From Planctomycetota bacterium (GTDB lineage: Bacteria > Planctomycetota > JAJSAM01 > JAJVHW01), in contig JAJRPF010000074.1 of assembly GCA_024280885.1 (NCBI GenBank), positions 62,001 to 126,000 on the forward strand: 64,000 bases of DNA, written 5' to 3'. A program made the position numbers and the translations under genes. The notes under the pieces were generated by a model. It made no database searches, was not told where the DNA came from, and saw only the letters and a list, made by a program, of their open reading frames with translations. The first letter of the stretch is position 1. Each line of letters opens with the position of its first letter. Shown here piece by piece: positions 1-8,646 of this stretch.

Positions 1-1
1 G

Positions 2-178
2 GCGGTCTTCGTCGCGTCGTGCTCCGGCGGAACCGTCAGTGAGAGGCGGCGCATCGGTCGCGGCGGTGGAGCGGCGATCGGTTGGTCGAGAGACCGACTC
101 GTGCTCGCGTGGGCACGTGAACTCAGGCGCACCAGGACGTCGTCCAGACACCGTGTAGAAATCGTCGAACTGCCTCGG
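2..178 (+). CDS. 3' end of an unidentified CDS (partial)
   Basis: This frame is open from the left window edge to a TGA at 178 and ends in ...VEIVELPR. Its third codon positions are richer in G and C than those of the competing open frame, which fits coding DNA in this genome. No domain can be recognised from about 58 residues. It may also be a chance open frame. Confidence 0.3.
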
Positions 179-365
179 TGACCCTCGCCCTGACCCTCGC
201 ACGCGCGGATGTCGAGCGAGGGATCCAGTCGCAGGCCCCCGGTGTCTGGATCGTTGTCCGTTCCGCTGCAAGGGCTCCGGCGCCCGATCACCGCGGGGTC
301 TTCTCCGGGGTCGGGGAACGTCGTGCCACGCTAGCGGTGCTCACGCGACGCGACGGATCGACGGA
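179..365. other. Intergenic region
   Basis: This stretch separates the putative CDS end on the left from the convergent exported-protein gene. A CCCTCGC/GCGAGGG inverted repeat near 197-228 could form a weak hairpin. Nothing else was recognised. Confidence 0.3.
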
Positions 366-2582
366 TCAGTCGCGGAGCGTCACCGGTTCCCGTCGGTAGA
401 CCCACGGCCCGTGCGTCTCGGTCGCGTCGAACGGGCGCCCGCGCAGGATGACCTGTGTGCCAGCGGACAGAGCGTCGCCGACCGCGGCCCACGCAAATGT
501 GTGCACCAGTCCGCGCGGAGAACTCGCGACGCCATCGTCCGGGTCTCCGAAGTCGGTGGCTCGGGTGCAGGGGCGCCAATCCAGCGCGGCCAGCTCCTCT
601 TCACTCAGGCTCTCGGGACGCTCACCGCTCTCGAGAACGTGGTAGTCGAACGCGACCGCCACCGGCGTTGCATCCAGGACGCCGTTGCCGTTGCGATCCT
701 CAAGATCGAGCAGGTCGAGTACGCCGTTGCCGTTCCAGTCCTCGCCATCGGGGTCGAACGCCGACCACGCAACGAACGTCGGCGTTCCCGGTGTCACCCC
801 GTCGATGGTCAGCGACGGAGCGTCGATCGTCGTCCAGTCGAACGGCGCTGTCTGCATCCACTTGCTGGCGCGACGGCGTCCTCGGACTGCGCGAATACGG
901 AACACGATCTCGCCGCGTCCAGGCACGGTCATCGGCTCCCCCGGACGGTCCGGGTCCTCGATCACGCGTCCCTGTGGCGTATGGAGGACGCGCAGCCGCG
1001 AGTAGGAGCCCCGGTCGAGGTCCGCAAGGGAGTTCCAGGCAAGCGAGTTCGAGCGCCCCGAGGTGGGAGCCGCGAGAAACTCGCGCCGCGCCCCGCGACG
1101 CTTCGTGGCTGATCGCCGCGTCTCGCCACGTGCTCGTCCGTCACGGGAGTCCAGTGTGGCCGGAGAGAATTCGTCCTCCTCGATGCGGCCGTCGGCGTTG
1201 CGGTCGATACCGAATTGCGCCTCGACGAGAGCCGAACGCCCACGCGTTTGTGACAGAGTGAACGGGATGATGACGTTCCATCCGGCGCCGGACACGCCCT
1301 GCAGGCCGAGCGGCGTCACGATCCGGACCACGCGCGCGAGTGACCTGCGACGCCTGGCCCCGCCCGTCGACGCGACGGCCCCGCTGGGCGGGCCCCCTGC
1401 GCCCTGTCCGGTCGTGAAGATCGCGAAGACTCGTGGATCGATCTCCCACGGCCGTGTGTCGCCGAGCTCGAGCACGTTGCGTTTCAAGATGCTGCGCTCT
1501 TCTGGATCGAGGGGCCAATCGAAGATGAGGAACGCGAGCGGGTCGCGCAGAAGTCCCGGGTCCAGCTCTGGAGACAGGCTGCGCTGGCCGGCAAGGAAGT
1601 CGTAGATAGCGCGCAATCGCAGGCGCTTGGGGTCATCAACGATGCGGTACAGACCTGTGAGATCGCGGAGGCTCGCGCCAATCCGGAGCGCGAATGTGCT
1701 GTCGGCCGCGAGTGGTTGGCTCGGCCGGAACACGAGGAACGTTCGATTGCGATCCTGCTCGAGCAGAGCGTCGCCGGCCACGGGCGTCGGCGGCTCGTCG
1801 GTTCCGGCGCGCGCCACGCGAGTCAGTTCCACGACGCCCGGCGCGCGCGCCACCGCTGGGTCGAGCGGAACCCCGCTCAGAAAGAAGACCGTGACGTCGG
1901 CCGCGGTGGCCACGCCGGGTGTCCCGCCGACCTGCGTGTACCGGTCTGCGGTCAAGGGCGTGCGATCAGATGGGCTGCTGAAGATGATGTCAGGGGGTGT
2001 GCGCGCGTACTCCTCCAACAGGAAGAGCCGATCGGACGTGGCGCGAGCCGCTGTGCGGAAGTCGAATGTCTCGCTCCGCCGCGGGGGCAGTCGCAAGGCA
2101 CTCCTCGCTGGCCGCTTCTCGGTCTGACCGGCCACAACGATGCGATAGTCGGATGCTGGCCGGAAGCTGCCGTTCTCGAACGCATCATCGCGCGCAGTGT
2201 CGGGTGCGAAGAAGTCGCCGTCTGGATCATCGGGGTCGCGCGCGTGCGTGGGGAGAGTCGGCGTGAATCGAACGACGTTCCCGCGCCGCGTCAGCACGCC
2301 CGGGCGCGCGTCGCCGAGCACCCCGGTCGCGACGTCCAGTGGCACGATCGCAATGGAACCGTTGGTCAAGCTCGATCCCGTCACGCGCGCGTTGAAGCGG
2401 ATCTCGATCACCTGATTCAGGGCGACGCCCGAGAGGCCGTCCACGTTGACCGAGTTCACACGGAGCCGGTCGCCCGAGGGCGCTGTGCGCGCGTGGGCAC
2501 CGTCGAGCGCTCCCATGCCGAGCGCGACGAGGCCGAGGCCGAGGCCGATGGCCACTCCGAAGAGACGTCTTCCAAGTCGCAT
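366..2582 (-). CDS. Exported protein with SbsA/Big_5-type Ig-like domains
   Basis: The product is 738 aa and secreted. The ATG at 2582 is preferred over an in-frame one 33 bp upstream because it puts a clean signal peptide first (positive start MRLGRRLF, a Gly/Leu/Ala core, cleavage after GAHA) and follows a GAGGGAG ribosome site. The mature N-terminus reads like an SbsA-type Ig-like domain ('VIEIRFNARVTGSSL', then conversion to 'VVRFTP'), with a second similar unit around residues 230-330 ('VTVFFLSGVPLDP', 'FLVFRPSQPLAADSTFALRI'). A DxNxDG-like calcium-type loop ('GIDRNADGRIEEDEF') lies near residue 490. The role is probably cell-surface. No enzyme motif was seen. It stands alone on the minus strand. 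Confidence 0.75.
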   Translation of the reverse strand: MRLGRRLFGVAIGLGLGLVALGMGALDGAHARTAPSGDRLRVNSVNVDGLSGVALNQVIEIRFNARVTGSSLTNGSIAIVPLDVATGVLGDARPGVLTRRGNVVRFTPTLPTHARDPDDPDGDFFAPDTARDDAFENGSFRPASDYRIVVAGQTEKRPARSALRLPPRRSETFDFRTAARATSDRLFLLEEYARTPPDIIFSSPSDRTPLTADRYTQVGGTPGVATAADVTVFFLSGVPLDPAVARAPGVVELTRVARAGTDEPPTPVAGDALLEQDRNRTFLVFRPSQPLAADSTFALRIGASLRDLTGLYRIVDDPKRLRLRAIYDFLAGQRSLSPELDPGLLRDPLAFLIFDWPLDPEERSILKRNVLELGDTRPWEIDPRVFAIFTTGQGAGGPPSGAVASTGGARRRRSLARVVRIVTPLGLQGVSGAGWNVIIPFTLSQTRGRSALVEAQFGIDRNADGRIEEDEFSPATLDSRDGRARGETRRSATKRRGARREFLAAPTSGRSNSLAWNSLADLDRGSYSRLRVLHTPQGRVIEDPDRPGEPMTVPGRGEIVFRIRAVRGRRRASKWMQTAPFDWTTIDAPSLTIDGVTPGTPTFVAWSAFDPDGEDWNGNGVLDLLDLEDRNGNGVLDATPVAVAFDYHVLESGERPESLSEEELAALDWRPCTRATDFGDPDDGVASSPRGLVHTFAWAAVGDALSAGTQVILRGRPFDATETHGPWVYRREPVTLRD

Positions 2583-2836
2583 TCGAGTCTCCCTCGGGTC
2601 CCACGTCGGGTCCACTTCAAGATCAAGAACGCCCCGCCAACGACGTCAGGCTATCACGAGTGCCCGATCGCGTTGGTGCACGGTCGCGCGTTGCCGTCCG
2701 ACGCGCGTTCCCGCGGCGATACAGCGTATCGACTCTCCGTCCGCATGCAGCCTCCTGTGGGACGTTGCGAGCCGGGTCGAGAGTGGAGCGTTCAAACCGA
2801 CGAATTGAGCCTGGAACGGTATGACACCGCCTGGGT

Positions 2837-2855
2837 TGTGCTACAGTGTGGTACA
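2837..2855. promoter_or_regulatory. Imperfect palindrome over the parD start, probable autoregulatory operator
   Basis: TGTGCTAC-AGT-GTGGTACA is an inverted repeat matching at 6 of 8 positions. It ends on the first base of the parD start codon. TGTGCTACA-type palindromes are common operators for ribbon-helix-helix antitoxins, and ParD proteins usually repress their own operon. No Shine-Dalgarno sequence precedes the ATG, so the transcript may be leaderless. Confidence 0.5.
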
Positions 2856-3151
2856 TGGCAAACCGGCAGAGCATCAGCGTCTCGTTCACGCCCCGACAGG
2901 CCCGCTTCCTCTCCGCGTGCGTCGAGTCGGGGCGCTACCAGTCCGCGAGCGAGGTCGTCCGAGAGGGGATTCGCCTCCTGGAAGACCGGCAGGAGCGGCG
3001 CGAAGTTGAGTTGGCTCACGCTCGCAAACTCGTCCAGGAAGGTGCCGATCAACTTGACCGCGGCGACGTCGTGGACGGCGCCACCTTCTTTCGAGAATGG
3101 GACGAAGAGATCGAAGCTCTCGACGACGCGCGATCTCAAGAACCGGAATGA
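2855..3151 (+). CDS. parD: Type II antitoxin, ParD/CC2985 family
   Basis: This 98-aa protein has the ParD pattern: an N-terminal beta strand ([16 protein letters not shown]) followed by the ribbon-helix-helix segment '[20 protein letters not shown]'. The acidic C-terminal tail should wrap the toxin. The ATG at 2855 is preferred to the in-frame GTG at 2846 because most family members start at this point. Its last codons overlap the toxin start (ATGA at 3148-3151), so antitoxin is translated first and the two are coupled. Expected role: neutralise ParE and, with it, repress the operon through the palindrome over its start. Confidence 0.88.
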   Translation: MANRQSISVSFTPRQARFLSACVESGRYQSASEVVREGIRLLEDRQERREVELAHARKLVQEGADQLDRGDVVDGATFFREWDEEIEALDDARSQEPE

Positions 3152-3513
3152 GACGAGTCGTCTTCTCTCGGGCGGCTCGTGACGACCGTCGGGAGATCAC
3201 GGAGTACACGGTCGAGCACTTCGGCGTGCAACAGGCCCACCGCCTGCGGGAGAACTTCGAGGTGGCGCTGAGAGACCTGGCAACGTTCCCCGGCAGCGGT
3301 CGGACGAATCCGCAACTCGACCCTCCGGGGCACTCGTTCCGATACGCCGTCGTGATGAAGCGCTTCATCGTCGTGTACGAGTCGACGAATGCGAGCATCC
3401 GCGTCGCGCGCATTCTCACGGCGCTCGGAACCTCGCCGCCGAACTCGACCGCGACGTCGAGAACGCGTGAACAGGTATTGACCGCTCTTACCGTTGTCGT
3501 AGGCATGACATGA
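3148..3513 (+). CDS. parE: Type II toxin, RelE/ParE family
   Basis: The 121-aa product shows the RelE/ParE fold signature: '[21 protein letters not shown]' for the N-terminal helical hairpin, the 'FPGSGR' turn, and '[28 protein letters not shown]' for the strands ending in the conserved R-V-x-R-I-L core. ParE toxins typically poison DNA gyrase and RelE toxins cleave mRNA; ParE is favoured here by the ParD partner. The start is set by the ATGA overlap with parD; an earlier in-frame ATG at 3097 lies inside the antitoxin. A tail of about 25 residues after the core ([14 protein letters not shown]...) is longer than usual. Confidence 0.87.
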   Translation: MRRVVFSRAARDDRREITEYTVEHFGVQQAHRLRENFEVALRDLATFPGSGRTNPQLDPPGHSFRYAVVMKRFIVVYESTNASIRVARILTALGTSPPNSTATSRTREQVLTALTVVVGMT

Positions 3514-3556
3514 CACGCACCGCAAGACAGGGAGCGACCTCATCCCCATTCCTCCC

Positions 3557-3673
3557 ATGCTGCCGCCCACTTCCGTCGTCTACATGTGGATCGCGTCGGC
3601 GCTGAGCTTGCTGGCAATCTACATCGCGTGGCGCATGGCGTCTTCTCGCCGGAACGACGACGACTCTGAGTAG
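3557..3673 (+). CDS. Possible 38-aa single-pass membrane protein
   Basis: This short ORF downstream of parE encodes a hydrophobic stretch (VVYMWIASALSLLAIYIAW) followed by RMASSRRNDDDSE, the arrangement of a small single-span membrane protein. No good Shine-Dalgarno sequence is positioned before it; the closest purine run (GGGAG) is about 25 bp upstream. It could be a genuine small protein or chance. Confidence 0.3.
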   Translation: MLPPTSVVYMWIASALSLLAIYIAWRMASSRRNDDDSE

Positions 3674-3814
3674 CGGCGGGATCCCCGTATCGCGCGCCCC
3701 GTCGGCTGATCGGGGAACCAGGCGGCGACGGGCAGCGCACCGAGTCGGACCGCGAGACTCCCCGCCACGACGACGACCAAACGGCCCACCCCAAAGACAA
3801 CGCCGGGAACGAGA

Positions 3815-3858
3815 GCGAGTGGCGGGGTTTGTGCGTCAGCACAAACCGTGACACTCGC
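3815..3858. repeat. REP-like nested palindrome, copy 1
   Basis: An outer stem GCGAGTG/CACTCGC (3815-3821 with 3852-3858) encloses a perfect 9-bp stem GGTTTGTGC/GCACAAACC (3826-3834 with 3839-3847) with a GTCA loop. The left flank GCGAGTGGCGGG recurs at 4052-4063, again directly before a perfect hairpin of different sequence. A shared flank with a co-varying stem suggests a structured repeat family. Confidence 0.55.
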
Positions 3859-4020
3859 GGTGAGGCGTAGGGAGCGGATTCCGCCTGCGAAACCCGCACT
3901 TGAGACGGGCGCCCTCCCAAGTCGTGGCCCCGCACGGATGCGCGGTCACGATCTCCCAGCGCAGCCCCGGTTGAGCAGTCGGAGCTGCGACCAGAGCCGA
4001 ACATGCGAGCGCGAGCGAGC

Positions 4021-4120
4021 GTGGTGCCGGAGGCACCACAAACGAGACACAGCGAGTGGCGGGCCGTGAGCTCCGCTCACGGCATGACATTCTCGCTCAC
4101 GCGAGCCGAACCGGCTCGCG
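4021..4120. repeat. REP-like hairpin cluster, copy 2
   Basis: Three perfect stems follow one another: GTGGTGCC/GGCACCAC with a GGA loop (4021-4039), GCCGTGAGC/GCTCACGGC with a TCC loop (4063-4083), and CGCGAGCC/GGCTCGCG (4100-4120). The middle hairpin carries the same GCGAGTGGCGGG flank as the element at 3815. The last one sits just past the stop of the minus-strand gene at 4133 and could also end its transcript, although no T run follows. Confidence 0.55.
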
Positions 4121-4132
4121 AACGTCTCAGGA

Positions 4133-4873
4133 TCAGCCCGAGGGCTCTGAGCACTGGAATCCGTAGTCGTGCTTGCCCCAGAAGACGAGCCACTGAGCCG
4201 CCGAGATGGCTCCGTTTGCCAGTTCGACGTCCCGCTGATCGATGCTGCCCTTGGGGCCGCCGGGCACGGTGCCCGTCGTGATTGCACGCACGATGACATT
4301 GAAGTCAGCGTTCTCCAGGACGTCGTAGCGCGTCCGGAAGTGACGCAGCGTCGCCTCCTGGATCTCCTCACCGATCGTGACGGCATCGTCGGCCGAGAGG
4401 TGCCGCTTCATCCGGCGCAATAGTTCCATCGGGAGTCCGGGCCCCGCCGGGAGCGGGAAGCCTTGGACCGGCCAGCCCACTGGGAGGTGCTGGATCTCGC
4501 GCTTGCCAAAGAGGTGCCAAACGGGTTCGCCGGTCATCTCCTCGACCATCTCGTCAGGGGGGAGCGGCCACGCCTTGGGATCCTCCGCGAGATGGCTGCG
4601 ATACCACTTGGTCGCCTTCTTGTCGACGCCGATGCGCGGCGGCTTCAGGTCGAACCCGGGAGGGCCGTAGCACGACTGCAGCTTGACCGAGCCGTTCTTC
4701 AGCACGGCCTTCAGTTCGCGCCGCCGCTTGCCGGGTCCGGGCAGCAGGCGCGCGACGAGACCGATCGTCGCGATCTCGCGCTCGGCGGCCTCAATCTCGG
4801 TCTGAAAGCGCTCGTGATCGCCGGCCCGCTCGGGCCGCAGCTTCGGGGTCAACGTCCAATTTGCCTGCGACAT
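4133..4873 (-). CDS. Protein of unknown function
   Basis: The product is 246 aa, soluble, with no signal peptide or membrane segment. I do not recognise the family. Residues 20-60 are rich in Arg and Glu and probably helical. A motif 'SCYGPPGFDLKPPRIGVDKKATKWYR' lies near residue 70, and the C-terminus is rich in aromatic residues (WLVFWGKHDYGF). The ATG at 4873 (MSQANWTL) is chosen over the longer in-frame start at 4987, because the extra N-terminus is Arg/Pro-rich and would run into the MITE-like element. No strong ribosome site is visible. It is a single gene between repeat elements. Confidence 0.55.
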   Translation of the reverse strand: MSQANWTLTPKLRPERAGDHERFQTEIEAAEREIATIGLVARLLPGPGKRRRELKAVLKNGSVKLQSCYGPPGFDLKPPRIGVDKKATKWYRSHLAEDPKAWPLPPDEMVEEMTGEPVWHLFGKREIQHLPVGWPVQGFPLPAGPGLPMELLRRMKRHLSADDAVTIGEEIQEATLRHFRTRYDVLENADFNVIVRAITTGTVPGGPKGSIDQRDVELANGAISAAQWLVFWGKHDYGFQCSEPSG

Positions 4874-4952
4874 GCTGCGGAACGTACTTGCCCGACGGCG
4901 CGGCGCGAAACCATCGCCGGGCGTTGTCGTTGGCAACCGGCGCCGGAAGCTC

Positions 4953-5190
4953 AGAGGGTGTTCCCAAAACAATGGGGCGCCAGTCACACGATGTGCGCTC
5001 GGACGTCCTCGACGGCCTGTGCCCCAGGTTCGCGGCGCACATCGCGCGCCCGCAAGCGGCTTGCCCGTGGAACCTGTCAGCTGCGTTGCGGACGCTCGAT
5101 GACTCCGTCAGGAGTCGCGTTCGCGACCGCGCCTTGCTGACAGGCTCCACGAGCAAGCTGGCGCTCCCGCTGTCGATGGGAACACCCTCT
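4953..5190. mobile_element. 238-bp MITE-like element with 14-bp terminal inverted repeats
   Basis: AGAGGGTGTTCCCA (4953-4966) is exactly inverted as TGGGAACACCCTCT (5177-5190). Inside, GTGGAACCTGTCAGC near 5070 pairs with GCTGACAGGCTCCAC near 5140 at 14 of 15 positions, and GACTCC-GTCA-GGAGTC forms a perfect hairpin near 5100. The whole unit can fold into a long imperfect hairpin. No transposase is encoded, so this looks like a non-autonomous transposable element. GAGGGTGTT ends recall some IS5-type insertion sequences. No clear target duplication was found. Its right end abuts the permease stop codon. Confidence 0.6.
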
Positions 5191-6074
5191 TAGTTCGCGA
5201 GTGGGCGACCGAGCGCCGCCGGTGGTCGCGCACGGCCGACAACACCCGAGAGCACGACCAACGTGACGACATACGGCAGCATGCGCGGGATCTCGTCCGG
5301 GAACCAGCCCTCGATCTGCAGCTGGTTGGCGATCGCGATGAGCAGGGCGAACGAGAGCGCCGCGGCGGCGGCGGTCCAGGGCCGCCATTTCCCGACGACG
5401 ACGCACGCGAGCGCGAGATAGCCGCGCTCGCTCGCCATGTGCTTGCTGAACGATCCGACGTCGAATGCCAGATACACGCCACCGAGCCCTGTCAAGAGCC
5501 CGGCGCCGAGCACCGCGAGTGTGCGCACGCGGAGCGCGGACACGCCGAGGCTCTCCGCACAAGCGGGATTCTCACCGACAGCGCGCAGCCGCAAGCCGGG
5601 CTTCGTACGCGCCAGCAGAAACGCGACGGTCGGGACGGCGAGGAGTGCCAGCCACGTAGCGGGCGCGTGGCCCAGGAGCTTCGCGCTCGCGAGCCGCTCC
5701 ATGAGCCCGTCGCCGAAGGGCGGGCTCGCCCCCTTCGTGTGGTAGATGCTCACGAGCGCAGCGATCGTCGCCGCGTCGACGAGCAAGTTCAACGCGACCC
5801 CGGCCACGACGTGGTCCGCACGCGTTCGCGTGCAGATCACAGCGTGAACAAGCGCGACGAGCAACGCCGCGATCAGTCCAAGTGCCGCGCCGAGCACCAG
5901 ACTCCCGGTGGTCAGCGCGCCCACGGCGGCACCGAACGCCCCGGCCAGGAGATAGCTCTCCAGCGCCAGATTGATCACGCCAGAGCGCTCCGAGAGAACG
6001 CCGCCCAGCGTTGCAAGCAGAAGTGGCGTCGCCTCCCGGAGCGTTCCGTTGACGACGTCCAGGAGGAGACTCAC
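5190..6074 (-). CDS. BMP-type nucleoside ABC transporter, permease 2 (NupQ/YufQ-like)
   Basis: This 294-aa inner-membrane protein is of the BPD_transp_2 family. It opens with 'LLLATLGGVLSERSGVINLALE', the hallmark of the second permease in nucleoside importers, and has about eight hydrophobic helices and the cytoplasmic loop 'RLRAVGENPACAESLGVS' that contacts the ATPase. It starts with GTG at 6074, overlapping the stop of permease 1 in a GTGA quadruplet; the longer open frame upstream overlaps permease 1 out of frame and is not used. Its TAA stop (5192-5190) shares a base with the terminal repeat of the MITE-like element, so an insertion may have defined the present C-terminus. Confidence 0.9.
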   Translation of the reverse strand: MSLLLDVVNGTLREATPLLLATLGGVLSERSGVINLALESYLLAGAFGAAVGALTTGSLVLGAALGLIAALLVALVHAVICTRTRADHVVAGVALNLLVDAATIAALVSIYHTKGASPPFGDGLMERLASAKLLGHAPATWLALLAVPTVAFLLARTKPGLRLRAVGENPACAESLGVSALRVRTLAVLGAGLLTGLGGVYLAFDVGSFSKHMASERGYLALACVVVGKWRPWTAAAAALSFALLIAIANQLQIEGWFPDEIPRMLPYVVTLVVLSGVVGRARPPAALGRPLAN

Positions 6075-7123
6075 TGGCCCCCCCCAAGCCGCGGGGCGGT
6101 CAGCGCGGCGGCGGTGAGGATGACCACGCCCTGCACGATGCTCGCGGTCTCGCGCGGCGCCACGCCGAGTGCATCCATGGCGAACGCACCGCTGCGCAGA
6201 GCCCCGAGCGCCAGCGCCGCGCAGAGCACGCCGATGCCACTGCCCCGTCCGAGCAGGGCGACCGCGATCGCCGTGAAGCCGTAGCCCGGCGAGAAGCCGT
6301 CGACGTAGCGACCATGCTGGACAAGGACTTGCTGCGCGCCAGTCAGTCCCGCGAGCGCCCCTGCGGCGGTCATCGCGAGCACGATGCCGCGCTCGACCGG
6401 CAGACCGAGCACGTGCGCTGCGCGCGGCGCAAGTCCGATCGCGCGGGCCGACAACCCCGATCGCGTGCGCGCCAACCAGACGTCGTACGCCACAGCCAGA
6501 AGCACCGCCAGAACCAGTGCCGGACCGACGGCCGGAAGCGTGCTGGTCGCGATTTCTGTCTGGAGGATCGGACCATCGGCCTTCGCCCAGGACTGCGAGA
6601 TGACGAGCAATGCCAGCGGTGCAGCGACGAGGTTCAGCATGATGGTCGAGAGCACCTCGTGGACGCCGAGGCGCGCGCGCAGGAAACCGGGCACAGCGCC
6701 CCAGAAGCCGCCCACGACGAGCGCCGCGAGGACGGCGGCCGGGATCGACGCCAGACCCGGCACCACCGCGGCGACCAACCCGGCCGCCAGCCCGCCGAGA
6801 GCCATCTGCCCTTCTCCACCGATGTTGAAGAGGCCCAGACGCAGCGGCAACGCGACCGCAAGTCCGGTGAAGACCAGCGGGACCGCCTCCCTGAGCGTCG
6901 CGCGCAGCGCCTCGCCATTCCCGAACGCGCCGTGCGCGATCGCGGCGAGCGTACGCGCAGGATCGTGCCCCATCACGGCCACGACGAGGGCCGAGACAAG
7001 CATGGCGAGACCGAGCACCTCGGCCGCGTCGAGCAAGCGCCCTCGGATACTCTCGCGATGGGCTTCGTCGCCGCCGACCGACGTTGTCGTGGCGGCTGTC
7101 GGCGTCGGAGTTCCCGCGGTCAC
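6071..7123 (-). CDS. BMP-type nucleoside ABC transporter, permease 1 (NupP/YufP-like)
   Basis: This is a 350-aa multi-span permease. The diagnostic stretch 'PLRLGLFNIGGEGQMALGGL' lies near residue 95, and the ATPase-coupling loop 'SARAIGLAPRAAHVLGLP' near residue 220. A GTG start at 7123 overlaps the ATPase stop as GTGA. The first 25 residues are Thr/Pro-rich and cytoplasmic. With the second permease it should form the membrane channel of a nucleoside importer. Confidence 0.9.
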   Translation of the reverse strand: MTAGTPTPTAATTTSVGGDEAHRESIRGRLLDAAEVLGLAMLVSALVVAVMGHDPARTLAAIAHGAFGNGEALRATLREAVPLVFTGLAVALPLRLGLFNIGGEGQMALGGLAAGLVAAVVPGLASIPAAVLAALVVGGFWGAVPGFLRARLGVHEVLSTIMLNLVAAPLALLVISQSWAKADGPILQTEIATSTLPAVGPALVLAVLLAVAYDVWLARTRSGLSARAIGLAPRAAHVLGLPVERGIVLAMTAAGALAGLTGAQQVLVQHGRYVDGFSPGYGFTAIAVALLGRGSGIGVLCAALALGALRSGAFAMDALGVAPRETASIVQGVVILTAAALTAPRLGGGQ

Positions 7124-8646
7124 GCGACACCTCCGCCCGACATCAGGAGCCCGATCTGTTCTTCGTCCGTCTCGCCGGGCAAGACCTCGCCCGCGATCCG
7201 ACCGGAGAACATCACGAGGATGCGATCACAGATCTCGAGCAGTTCCGGCAGGTCCGTGCCGGAGACGAGTACGCCGTGGCCCGTCGTCGCCAGATGGCGC
7301 AGCCGCGCGTGTACCGACGCGGTCGCCCGGAAATCGAGCCCGCGCGCGGGTTCGGCAGCGAGCAGGACCGTCGGCTTCGCGCGCATTTCGCGTGCGAGTA
7401 GCACCTTCTGCTGGTTGCCGCCCGAGAGTGCACAGGCCAGCAACTCGGGATCGGGCGGGCGCACGTCGTGCGACGTCACGACCTCCGCCGCCTCGGCGCG
7501 CACGCGATCGCGGATCAGCCAGGGTCCGGAGTCAAAGCCGCGCTCTGGGGATGCACCCAAGACGAGGTTTTCCTCGACGGTCAACGCGCCGACGAGCCCG
7601 TCGTCGAGACGATCTTCGGGGACGTAGCCCAGCCCGGCGCGACGCCGCTCGGCCACCCCCAAGTCGTCGAGCACCGTCCCTGCAAGACGGATGCTCCCGT
7701 GAACGGCTGGGCGCACGCCGGCGATGGCGTCGAAGAGTTCGCGCTGCCCGCTACCTGCGACGCCTGCGAGGCCCACCACCTCGCCCGACGCGATCTCGAA
7801 CGAGACGCGTTCTACCGCGGCGCGTTCGCCGCGACCGGCCACCGTGAGGTCCTTGACATGCAGCAGCGTCTCGCGCGCGCCAGACGGCGTGTCCGCAAGC
7901 GTGTCCTCCGGCACGAGATCGTCGCCGATCATCATCCGCGCGAGCTTCGCCTGGTCGGTCCCGGCAAGCATCTCATCGCCAACGACATGACCGTGCCGCA
8001 ACACGGTCGCGCGAGTGCAGACGGCGAAAACCTCGCGCAGGCGGTGAGTGACGAGCGCCACGCCGCAGCCCTCGCCAGCCAGTCGTTCCATCAACGCGAA
8101 GAGGTCGCGCACGCCGGCCGGAGGGAGCAAGCCGGTCGGCTCGTCGAGCAAGAGGAACCGCGCGCCGCGGACCAGGACCTTGAGTAACTCGACACGCTGC
8201 TGTGCGGCTACGCCCAGGTCTGCGACGCGCGCGTGGGGATCGACGTCGAGACCGAAGCGCTCGGCACACGCGCGGATTTCTTCGGCAGCCGCCGCGAGAT
8301 CCAGAAGCGGCCCGGCCCCCGGCTCACGCCCCAGAACGACGTTCTCGGCCACCGTGAGTTCGGGGATCAACAGGAAGTGCTGGTGCACCATCCCGACACC
8401 GCGTGCGGAAGCGGCGCGAGGCCCTCGCAGGGCGACCGGTACGCCGTCGATGAGGACGTCGCCCGCGGACGGTCGCAGAAAGCCGGAGACGACGCGCAAC
8501 AGCGTCGTCTTGCCCGCGCCGTTCTCGCCGATCAAAGCGACGATTTCGCCAGGTGCAACGTGAAACGCGACGTCGGCGAGAGCGGTCTTCGTCCCGAAGC
8601 GCACGGTCAGACCTCGGACGCCCAACCCTTGTGGGTGCGGGCTCAC
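7120..8646 (-). CDS. BMP-type nucleoside ABC transporter, tandem ATPase (NupO/YufO-like)
   Basis: The product is 508 aa with two ATP-binding cassettes. Domain 1 has Walker A 'GENGAGKTTL', a 'QQRVELLK' signature typical of this transporter class, and Walker B 'FLLLDEPT'. Domain 2 has the degenerate Walker A 'GVAGSGQREL', signature 'LSGGNQQKVLLARE' and 'VLLAAEPARGLD'. That asymmetry is usual for sugar and nucleoside importers. The GTG at 8646 overlaps the binding-protein stop as GTGA and gives the family's usual length; the open frame reaching 8868 is Arg-rich noise inside the upstream gene. Confidence 0.92.
   Translation of the reverse strand: MSPHPQGLGVRGLTVRFGTKTALADVAFHVAPGEIVALIGENGAGKTTLLRVVSGFLRPSAGDVLIDGVPVALRGPRAASARGVGMVHQHFLLIPELTVAENVVLGREPGAGPLLDLAAAAEEIRACAERFGLDVDPHARVADLGVAAQQRVELLKVLVRGARFLLLDEPTGLLPPAGVRDLFALMERLAGEGCGVALVTHRLREVFAVCTRATVLRHGHVVGDEMLAGTDQAKLARMMIGDDLVPEDTLADTPSGARETLLHVKDLTVAGRGERAAVERVSFEIASGEVVGLAGVAGSGQRELFDAIAGVRPAVHGSIRLAGTVLDDLGVAERRRAGLGYVPEDRLDDGLVGALTVEENLVLGASPERGFDSGPWLIRDRVRAEAAEVVTSHDVRPPDPELLACALSGGNQQKVLLAREMRAKPTVLLAAEPARGLDFRATASVHARLRHLATTGHGVLVSGTDLPELLEICDRILVMFSGRIAGEVLPGETDEEQIGLLMSGGGVA

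Larger units (their letters stand above)
3674..4132. other. Gene-free region with REP-like hairpins
   Basis: No convincing gene lies between the possible small ORF and the convergent unknown gene. Its right part holds four strong hairpins listed separately. The left part (3674-3814) shows nothing recognisable. Confidence 0.5.

Noticed and set aside
1716-3182. A 488-codon plus-strand frame
   Set aside because: It runs antisense to the Ig-like exported protein and across the parD/parE genes; composition is Arg/His/Gly-rich without domains. The genes on the accepted frames have clear family signatures.
5190-7130. A 646-codon minus-strand fusion of an Arg-rich head with permease 2
   Set aside because: The first half overlaps permease 1 in another frame and has no membrane character; the true start is GTG 6074 in a GTGA overlap.
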